Of a DNA stretch of 33,711 nucleotides, positions 9,072 to 15,008 are shown in pieces (within the stretch, counting starts at the first letter, position 1; each line of letters opens with the position of its first letter). Made by a program: the position numbers and the translations under genes. Origin of the DNA: Gemmatimonadaceae bacterium. GTDB taxonomy: Bacteria; Gemmatimonadota; Gemmatimonadetes; Gemmatimonadales; Gemmatimonadaceae. The stretch is taken from the NCBI GenBank assembly GCA_947457545.1, contig CANGXD010000024.1:1-33711 (forward strand). Direction: 5' to 3'. A model generated the notes under the pieces. The model had not been told where the DNA came from, did no database searches, and worked only from the letters and a program-made list of their open reading frames with translations.

Positions 9072-10565
9072 ATGCTTTCTCGCGGGACCACTTCGGATCC
9101 TGCCCGCGACACATCACCCGCACGAGGAGTTGCCTTCAGCCAAACCCCAATCGGAATCATCACCTTCGTGACCGCGGCCTTCGTTGCCGTGCTCGCCATC
9201 ATGGTCGCGCTGTGGCTCAAGCACCGCACCAAGCAGGACACCGCTCGACGCGACGATGAGCGTGCGCGGATGGAAGTAGCGCTGGAAGAAGCTCGAACGC
9301 GCGAAGATGCCGCCAACCTCGAGCGCGCACAGCTCGAAGCTAGTCTGCAGGTCACACGCGAAGCCGCCGAAGCCCAGCGGACGGCGCTACAGCAGTTGTC
9401 GAGTGAACTGGGCGACCGCCTGTTGCAGCAGCAGGCCTCGGCGTTCCAGGCGACCACCGCGGCGCTCGAACGCCGCGCCAGTTCGGAGAGTGAGGCGATC
9501 CGTGCCGCGTACGAGGCGGCGACCGCCGAGCGTAACGAACGCCTGCACCTGGAGCTGCAGCCCGTGCACGAGACGCTGCAGCGAGTGGCCGACACTACGG
9601 TGGCCACTGACACCCGAAGTGCGTCGGAGTTTACGCGTCTTGTGACGCTCGTGCAGGGTCTCAACGACGAGCAGCGCGCGCATCGCGAGGAGACGCGCAA
9701 GCTGCAGGACACCCTTCGGGTGTCCCAGGTGCGCGGGCGGTACGGGGAGTGGACGCTGCAGCGCGCACTGGAAGCCGCCGGCCTCCAAGAGCGGGTGCAC
9801 TACGTGATGCAGCCCGCCCTGCGCGACGAGGAGGGACTGTTCCGGCCCGACGCAGTGCTGTTGCTGCCGCAGGGTCGAGCAATAGTCGTCGACAGCAAGG
9901 CCCCGCTACAGCACCTGCTGGACGCCCAGCACGCGTCAACGCAGAGCGAGAAGACCGCGCTGCTCGACCGCCACGCCAAGGCGCTGCGCGGGCACATCGA
10001 TCAACTCGCCAGCAAGGGCTACCCCGCACGGATGTCTGCCGTGGTGCCGGATCGGGTGCTGCTCGATGGCGCGCTGCTGTTCGTGCCGGCCGATGCGGTG
10101 CTGGATGCAGCTTACCGCCGCGACCCGAAGCTGTTGCAGCACGCGGCCGGTCAGCAGGTACATCTCGTGTCGCCGGCCTCGCTGTTGACCGTGCTGAGCG
10201 CGGTGGAGCAGTTGTGGCGACAGGACGGACGTGATCAGCGGGCGGCGGAGATTGAGAAGATCGGGGCGGATCTACTTGGCCGTCTGGGCGTGGTGCTCGG
10301 TCACGTAAGCGGTGTGCAGCGCGCGATGACCGACTGTGTGGCGGCGTACAACGCGCTCACCACGTCGTTGGAATCGCGTCTGCTCCCCATTGCCCGACGG
10401 ATGGAGGAGCTGGGAGTTCGCACGCGCGAGGCCACGCCCACTATCGGGGAGATCGACACGGTGCCACGCGAGTTGGGGCCGCGGCTCAGCCGTGCGTTGG
10501 TTGCCCCGCAGACGGACGTCACCACGATGTCTGTCGCGTCCGACGAGACGGCCGCCGCGGCCTGA
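9072..10565 (+). CDS. rmuC: RmuC-family DNA recombination protein
   Basis: A 497-residue RmuC-type protein, thought to limit sequence inversions between short inverted repeats and to contain a nuclease-like fold. A membrane helix (about 28-49) is followed by a long coiled coil (about 50-200, rich in Glu/Ala/Arg/Gln). The RmuC domain then shows RGRYGEWTLQRALEAAGL, RPDAVLLLPQGRAIVVDSKAPL and LFVPADAVLDAA. The D-x-x-x-D-x-K arrangement (RPDAV...VVDSKAP) matches the restriction-endonuclease-like core of the family. The ATG at 9072 lacks a ribosome binding site; a GAGGAG motif near 9123 suggests translation could begin later, so the start is uncertain. RmuC is usually chromosomal, but here it is embedded between genes with mobile-element character. 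Confidence 0.85.
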   Translation: MLSRGTTSDPARDTSPARGVAFSQTPIGIITFVTAAFVAVLAIMVALWLKHRTKQDTARRDDERARMEVALEEARTREDAANLERAQLEASLQVTREAAEAQRTALQQLSSELGDRLLQQQASAFQATTAALERRASSESEAIRAAYEAATAERNERLHLELQPVHETLQRVADTTVATDTRSASEFTRLVTLVQGLNDEQRAHREETRKLQDTLRVSQVRGRYGEWTLQRALEAAGLQERVHYVMQPALRDEEGLFRPDAVLLLPQGRAIVVDSKAPLQHLLDAQHASTQSEKTALLDRHAKALRGHIDQLASKGYPARMSAVVPDRVLLDGALLFVPADAVLDAAYRRDPKLLQHAAGQQVHLVSPASLLTVLSAVEQLWRQDGRDQRAAEIEKIGADLLGRLGVVLGHVSGVQRAMTDCVAAYNALTTSLESRLLPIARRMEELGVRTREATPTIGEIDTVPRELGPRLSRALVAPQTDVTTMSVASDETAAAA

Positions 10566-10646
10566 CGCGGCGCCCCCCGCCACATCCACACACGCTGGGG
10601 TCCCGGTCATCACGGCCGGGACCACTACCACCTCACGGAGGTCCAT

Positions 10647-11375
10647 ATGGCCAAGAGGAACACCAATCGTCGGAAGGCGGCGCGTACTACCATCGACCTG
10701 CTGCTCGCGAACGGGTGCGGCGTCTTCACGCTGTTTTTGGCGTCGCGCCAGGCCTCGTATTCCCAGGCGCAGGCGGCTCAGCACTCGTTGGAGACGCTAA
10801 TCGCGAAGCGCGTACGCACATTCATCGGGCAGTCCAGTGCGCAGAACACCGGTGTAGCTCCCGACGCCCCGCTCTGGGCATCGGCCGGCGATATGGTCGT
10901 CGTGCCTGTGTCGACCGAATTGCTGATTACGCAGGCTACGGCGTGCGTGGTGGCGGCCCTGCCCCGCTGCGCGAGCCGCAGCGTGGATGACTTCGAGCGC
11001 TGGCTGGCGCGCCAGATCGCCGATGCCGTCGACGCCACCCCGGAAGACGGGCCCCCGTCGCCTTCCGCGCCTGCCGCGATGGCGCAGGTGTCGGCGTCTT
11101 GGGCCCTGCACACGCTTCCGATTCCGCGCGCGCAACGGGACGCGCTTGTCGCCGCGGTGCTGCAAGAACTCACGGCCCCGGAACGCGAGATCCTGGAATC
11201 GATGCAGGACCCGAAGGCGTCATGGGTGGACGTCGCGGCGCGCGTCGGGAGCAGCATGCTCGCAGCGAAGCGCCTCTACCGCCACGCGGATGATCGCGCA
11301 CACAAGATCGCGGTGCAGTTCGCGGCGCGTGCGGCGGGGCTGACTCAGGCGCCGGAGATCGGCGCAGCCGCCTAA
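10647..11375 (+). CDS. Protein with C-terminal sigma-region-4-like HTH
   Basis: A 242-residue protein with no full-length family I recognise. A strong GGAGGT lies five bases before the ATG. The N-terminus is basic (MAKRNTNRRKAARTT), then comes a helical part, a Pro/Ser linker (about 133-145) and a C-terminal segment: LTAPEREILESMQDPKASWVDVAARVGSSMLAAKRLYRHADDRAHKI. The pattern L-x-x-x-E-R-x-I-L...A-x-x-x-G-x-S...A-x-x-x-L-x-R-A resembles region 4 of ECF sigma factors. No region 2 is evident, so it could be a sigma-like regulator, a phage-type late activator or a DNA-binding adaptor. A strong hairpin follows its stop codon. It faces the convergent HTH gene at 11442-11930. Confidence 0.5.
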   Translation: MAKRNTNRRKAARTTIDLLLANGCGVFTLFLASRQASYSQAQAAQHSLETLIAKRVRTFIGQSSAQNTGVAPDAPLWASAGDMVVVPVSTELLITQATACVVAALPRCASRSVDDFERWLARQIADAVDATPEDGPPSPSAPAAMAQVSASWALHTLPIPRAQRDALVAAVLQELTAPEREILESMQDPKASWVDVAARVGSSMLAAKRLYRHADDRAHKIAVQFAARAAGLTQAPEIGAAA

Positions 11376-11382
11376 GGAGAAC

Positions 11383-11411
11383 GCCCCTGCGATCCACGCG
11401 GTCGCAGGGGC
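11383..11411 (+). terminator. Hairpin terminator between convergent genes
   Basis: A perfect 10-bp stem (gcccctgcga / tcgcaggggc) with a nine-base loop starts seven bases after the stop codon at 11375. There is no long T run. Its position between convergent genes suggests it ends transcription from both sides. Confidence 0.6.
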
Positions 11412-11441
11412 TACTCGCCATCGGCCTGTCGGTCGCTGAAC

Positions 11442-11930
11442 CTACGCTGCAGGCGAGCCATCAGGCTCGCGCGACGAATCGGCAAGCCACGACCCGTCCG
11501 CCTGTTGAATCAGCCCCGCGCGACGAAGCGCCGCATGGACATACGCCGCGCGCAGGGCATCCCCGTCGGCACCAAGCTCCGCGAAGCCGACCGGCAAAAC
11601 GAGGTACTCGAGGAGGTGGTGCGTCTGCCATGCCCGCGAGCCGTCAGCGGGGGCGTTCATTTTCACACGCCAATACACGCGTGGCGCCGTCGCGGCCTCG
11701 GCCTCGTGACCGTGCTCGATGCAGTGCTGCAGGTAATTCCGAAGATCATCAAACGGCGAGGGGTCGTACTCGAACTCCGGGCGGAGACGATCCCACGTCT
11801 GCGCGGTTGACGGGGTGATCCCGATCTGTGCTGCTGCGTCGCGATAGCTCACTTGTTCGTCGCGGAGTGCGTAGTACGTCACGCGCTTTTCAACTTGGAT
11901 GTCGGAGTCACTCTTCTTCGGTCGGGCCAT
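11442..11930 (-). CDS. HTH-domain regulatory protein
   Basis: A 162-residue protein starting at MARPKKSDSD (ATG at 11930); a longer frame upstream crosses the presumed promoter and is rejected. The N-terminus is basic, as in many regulators. Residues about 13-45 (VEKRVTYYALRDEQVSYRDAAAQIGITPSTAQTWDRLRPEF) form a helix-turn-helix of the terminase-small-subunit/transposase-like type, with AAQIGITPSTAQTW as turn and recognition helix. The remainder has several Trp/Tyr and His residues and no known domain. It diverges from the recombinase unit at 12149, with a terminator-like hairpin and an AT-rich palindrome between. A plausible role is to repress the recombinase unit or itself. Confidence 0.6.
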   Translation of the reverse strand: MARPKKSDSDIQVEKRVTYYALRDEQVSYRDAAAQIGITPSTAQTWDRLRPEFEYDPSPFDDLRNYLQHCIEHGHEAEAATAPRVYWRVKMNAPADGSRAWQTHHLLEYLVLPVGFAELGADGDALRAAYVHAALRRAGLIQQADGSWLADSSREPDGSPAA

Positions 11931-11951
11931 GGTGAACCGGTAAAGGTGGAG

Positions 11952-11979
11952 GCGTGCGATAGCATATATGCGGGCACGC
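11952..11979. promoter_or_regulatory. Nested palindrome in HTH-gene promoter region
   Basis: A perfect palindrome gcatatatgc (11962-11971) is nested within gcgtgc...gcacgc arms. It is one of the few AT-rich spots in the region, lies 22-49 bp upstream of the HTH start codon (11930), and contains a -10-like TATGCT on the minus strand. It is a probable promoter/operator; no good -35 element was found. Confidence 0.4.
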
Positions 11980-12026
11980 ACGATGATGGAGCACCCAATC
12001 CGGTGCGCACGTGCTCGCCTACTCGT

Positions 12027-12053
12027 AAAAAACCCCAACTTTCGGGTCGGGTT
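12027..12053 (-). terminator. Orphan intrinsic terminator on minus strand
   Basis: Read on the minus strand, aacccgac-ccgaaa-gttggggtt can form an eight-pair stem (one G-T) followed by an uninterrupted T run. This is the clearest intrinsic terminator shape in the window. It lies upstream of the minus-strand HTH gene and downstream of no minus-strand gene, so it would end or attenuate a short leader or antisense RNA. Confidence 0.5.
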
Positions 12054-12148
12054 CCGTTCCAGTCACGGCCTCTTGTCTGCTCGTGGTCTTCTGGCTCGAG
12101 GAGAGTCGCTGCACCGGTTTCCCGGGCCCCACCCAGTAGGCTCGGGTC

Positions 12149-12823
12149 ATGAGCACTTCGATCAATCACATCGGCAGCGTGGTCCTACCCACGACCCTCG
12201 TGCCGACCCTGCTCGCTGATGCCGCGTCGCTGCTGAGTGACTCGACAACGAGCACAGTACAGCACGCGATGGCGTCCTATCAGCAAGCGATGCTGCTGCT
12301 GGTGCGCTGGTACGAGGCAGGGCAACTCGAAGGCCGCGAGCCACGCCCGCTTCCCCCCACGGGCGGGGGCCTTCCCCGCGCCATCGAAGCCGGGCGCGAT
12401 ACGGTACCATGCACTGCAGCGGAAGCCGTGTCGTCGTCGGCACGGACGACGGCGCCATCGCGCAACGTCGCTCCCCCGACGACGACGTCCCCAGCGCCCA
12501 TCGAAGTAGCGATTGCTGAGACCGCGCCGGCGCCGGTCGTCGATGCGGCGAGCGAGGGACACGAGACGGCGGCGCCGTTAACCGCACAGGCGTTGAATGT
12601 GCCACCGCAGGCACCGGCTCCGGCCCCACCGGTCGGGTCGGCAATGGCGCCGACGCCTGCGCCCACCGCAGGGTCCGGCAAAGCACGCCCTTTCCTACGC
12701 CCGTTGCTCCCGCCGTCGGCGCCCCCGCTGGAGGGTCCCCCACCCTCTGACGCGCTCGGTCAGGCCGCTCGTGTCGCGATCTCCCGCCGCTACGACGCGG
12801 ACGCGGCCGACCCTGACGCGTAA
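12149..12823 (+). CDS. Ala/Pro-rich protein cotranscribed with recombinase
   Basis: A 224-residue protein of unknown function. The first 75 residues (MSTSINHIGSVVLPTTLVPT...) look like a compact helical domain, with a helix around QHAMASYQQAMLLLVRWYEAGQ. From about residue 80 it becomes a long Ala/Pro/Thr-rich, probably disordered tail ending in a short charged segment (RVAISRRYDADAADPDA). No signal peptide is visible. It ends 22 bp before the recombinase gene, so the two are likely cotranscribed. By position it could be a directionality or accessory factor. The coding potential overlaps an alternative frame extending the recombinase upstream, but this frame has the better N-terminal composition. 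Confidence 0.55.
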   Translation: MSTSINHIGSVVLPTTLVPTLLADAASLLSDSTTSTVQHAMASYQQAMLLLVRWYEAGQLEGREPRPLPPTGGGLPRAIEAGRDTVPCTAAEAVSSSARTTAPSRNVAPPTTTSPAPIEVAIAETAPAPVVDAASEGHETAAPLTAQALNVPPQAPAPAPPVGSAMAPTPAPTAGSGKARPFLRPLLPPSAPPLEGPPPSDALGQAARVAISRRYDADAADPDA

Positions 12824-12845
12824 ATCCTCTCGATCCTGGAGTCTC

Positions 12846-14648
12846 ATGCCACGTCCTCGTCGGCTCCTCAGCCACACCACCCACCTGCCCGACGGTCGTC
12901 GCGTTGTTCTCGAAGAGCGCCGGAATCGGCGCCCTCAGGCCCGCTGGTGGGATCCCACCAAGCAGCGGTATCACCGAGTCGCCCTCATGACTGTCCCGCA
13001 CCTGCACAACGGCACGACCAACCACCTCTGCCCCACCATGATTGCGCGCGCTATCGAGGAGGCGGCGACGCGCCTGCCTGCCCCGCATATGCGCCCGCTG
13101 GCGACCGTAGACGGTGCCCTGCATGCCGCAATCGACGGCGATGCGAAGAAGGAACGTCGGAAGGGGAGCGAACAGCCCAAGGAGTGGAGCCGCGCGCGGG
13201 CCGAGCTGAACGCCGTGCTGACGTCCCCGATTCCGGTGGCGGAGCTGCGCCCGCAGCACATCACCCTCGTCGCGCGCTCCGCGCTGCTGCGTGTATCGGC
13301 GGGGCAGTCGGTCGACGAATGGGCGAACAGCATTGATGCGTATGCCGCGGCGGTGTCGTCGGCGCCGTCATCGCTCCAGTGGATCGCGGAAATGCAGCAA
13401 GTGCTCCGCGCGATCTTCGCCGCGGCGCAGGACGCGCCGGAGCCCGAAAAGCGCCGGACGGTAGGGCATGCCTGGGCGGTGCGCTGTGCGGAATTGCTTC
13501 GTGCCGCGCTGCGCCAGGCGGGAGAGCACCCGGAGTTTGCGGCGTTGCGGCAGTTCTCGCTCGCGAAGGACATGATGATCGCGCTCGAAAACGAGGCGGA
13601 GGACGCGGGAATCACACTGCCGGACGGTCCCGCCCGTCCAAGATACGAGGAGAAGGCCACCCGAGGTCTGTTCCGTCTCTTGCGCGACCCACGCTGGCGC
13701 CTCGTCGCTCTCCTCTCGCGCACCAAGCGCGGACGGGTGGGCGCCCTCGAACTGACACGCGACGCGCTGGTGGTCCGGAAGGGACAGCTGACCGTGCGGC
13801 AGTGCGTCGGCGGCCAGAAAAACCCGCATCAGTTCCAGCACACGCCCCTCTCGCCCGCGGCCGCACAACTCGTCCAGCATCTGCTGCTCACCCACTACGC
13901 CGAGGCGGAAGCGCAGTACCAAGAAGATGGCACCGATTACGCACTGTTCCACGGATGGGTGTGGGACGGACGTGCACTGAGCTCCAGCGCGGCCGCCCCG
14001 TTCGTCGACGTGGATCCTCGCCTGCTCCTCCTGCTGGAGATCGGCGCGGAGGCGCGCTGGGAGCAGCAGATCCGCCTCTCTCGGCGCGACCTGCTGACCT
14101 GCGGGGACACGTTCCTCACCAGCGAGGTGGGACTGGGCGAGAACAAGCGCTCGGGCACCCGACCGTTGTCGGCCTCCGCCCTCGAAGCGCTGGGTTTTGA
14201 ACTGGAGTACGGCTACCTCGCGGAGCTTGAGCAAGCGTATCGGCGGGGCGAACTCTCGAACTACCCGCTCTTCGTTGGGAAGGAGTTCAAATCCGGCGTC
14301 GCGCCTTGGCGTGGTGAGGCGCTGGCGCCGCTTCACGAAGACGTCCTCAAAACATGGAACAAGCGGCTCGAGAAGGCGCTGGGCATCGCCTCGGTGGACG
14401 GCCTGGGGTTCCGCGGCTGGCGTCGCCGTTTGGCGGATGTCTATGAGCGCTGGGCCACCAGCGCCCGCGTCAAAGACATGGTCATGGGGCACAAGCAGGT
14501 CCACGTCAATTTCCAGGGTGGATCGACGCGCGAGGTCGTATATCTCGACGCGCATGATGAGGCGCTGACGAACGAGGCGGTGCGGTTGCTCCAACACACC
14601 CGAACCCAGTGGGCGTTGACCGGCGAGGCACCGCCGGCCGCGGTCTGA
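12846..14648 (+). CDS. Large divergent tyrosine recombinase (integrase-like)
   Basis: A 600-residue integrase-type protein. ATG 12846 is preferred over a frame open from 12597, which would overlap the upstream gene by 227 bp. Motifs seen: Arg-I box RGRVGALELTRDAL (R297), Lys box QKNPHQFQHTPLSP, box-II RGWRRRLADVYERW (R523xxR526, Arg in place of the usual His), MGHK (H549) and candidate nucleophile Y566 (VVYLD). The R526-H549 distance is 23, as in XerD, but H549-Y566 is 17 instead of 9. Between Arg-I and box II there are about 225 residues, roughly twice the usual. The gene ends 200 bp from the 3' end of a tRNA-Pro gene, typical of integrases of elements inserted in tRNA genes. The fold is well supported; activity is likely but unproven. 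Confidence 0.72.
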   Translation: MPRPRRLLSHTTHLPDGRRVVLEERRNRRPQARWWDPTKQRYHRVALMTVPHLHNGTTNHLCPTMIARAIEEAATRLPAPHMRPLATVDGALHAAIDGDAKKERRKGSEQPKEWSRARAELNAVLTSPIPVAELRPQHITLVARSALLRVSAGQSVDEWANSIDAYAAAVSSAPSSLQWIAEMQQVLRAIFAAAQDAPEPEKRRTVGHAWAVRCAELLRAALRQAGEHPEFAALRQFSLAKDMMIALENEAEDAGITLPDGPARPRYEEKATRGLFRLLRDPRWRLVALLSRTKRGRVGALELTRDALVVRKGQLTVRQCVGGQKNPHQFQHTPLSPAAAQLVQHLLLTHYAEAEAQYQEDGTDYALFHGWVWDGRALSSSAAAPFVDVDPRLLLLLEIGAEARWEQQIRLSRRDLLTCGDTFLTSEVGLGENKRSGTRPLSASALEALGFELEYGYLAELEQAYRRGELSNYPLFVGKEFKSGVAPWRGEALAPLHEDVLKTWNKRLEKALGIASVDGLGFRGWRRRLADVYERWATSARVKDMVMGHKQVHVNFQGGSTREVVYLDAHDEALTNEAVRLLQHTRTQWALTGEAPPAAV

Positions 14649-14699
14649 GCACGGCGGCGCCAGCCGCATCGCGGACGCCGTACGCGTCACGACCACACA

Positions 14700-14740
14700 A
14701 CACAGCGGGGGGCGGCCATGGTGGCCGCCCCCCGCTGTGT
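14700..14740. terminator. 19-bp perfect palindromic hairpin after recombinase gene
   Basis: Arms acacagcggggggcggcca and its exact complement are separated by only tgg. It lies 52 bp after the recombinase stop. There is no T tract, so a bidirectional terminator or a protein/recombination site are both possible. It contains a run of six G and six C. Confidence 0.55.
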
Positions 14741-14764
14741 ACTTGGTACTGCGTGGTGGTACCC

Positions 14765-14813
14765 AACGTCGCCCGCAACGTCGCCCACCGATTTTCCGCT
14801 CGGCGACGTGGGG
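14765..14813. repeat. Direct and inverted repeats between recombinase and tRNA gene
   Basis: aacgtcgccc occurs twice in tandem (14765-14774 and 14777-14786). An inverted relative, ggcgacgtgggg, lies at 14802-14813, giving an imperfect inverted pair around an AT-richer centre (attttccgct). Placement between an integrase gene and a tRNA 3' end makes these candidates for recombinase arm or core sites. Confidence 0.4.
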
Positions 14814-14847
14814 TCGCTAAGTCAAACGTTTTGAACTACTTAACCAG

Positions 14848-14921
14848 TCGGGACGGCGGGATTTGAACCCGCGACCCCCTGAACCCCATTCAGGTGCGCT
14901 ACCGGGCTGCGCTACGTCCCG
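14848..14921 (-). tRNA. tRNA-Pro (anticodon GGG)
   Basis: Read on the minus strand, the sequence folds into a complete cloverleaf. The acceptor arm is cgggacg/cgtcccg with discriminator A, the D arm carries GCGC/GCGC, and the anticodon stem cctga/tcagg holds loop atggggt. This gives anticodon GGG, decoding the proline codon CCC. The T loop is ttcaaat. CCA is not encoded: the genomic bases after the discriminator read CTGG. The 3' end faces the recombinase gene. No second copy of the tRNA 3' end was found elsewhere in the window. Confidence 0.95.
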
Positions 14922-15008
14922 TCGCGGCTGACCACTCCGCGAACAGACTGGAGAACATAACCCGCGCGACGGCCCCAGACCAGCCCCCACCCCCACTTCC
15001 CACGCCCG

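Noticed and set aside
12597-12845. Extension of the second recombinase to 12597
   Set aside because: It overlaps the 224-residue ORF by 227 bases, is Arg/Pro-rich and low-complexity, and lacks a ribosome site; ATG 12846 fits the gap.
13368-14696. Minus-strand 442-codon frame opposite the recombinase
   Set aside because: It is an antisense shadow of the recombinase gene without a recognisable domain.
14765-14813. Repeats as a CRISPR array
   Set aside because: Only two direct copies with a two-base gap and no spacers; no cas genes are nearby.
14848-14921. Duplicated tRNA 3' end marking the far attachment site
   Set aside because: I looked for the T-arm/acceptor sequence elsewhere in the window and saw none, so the far end of any element is not defined here.
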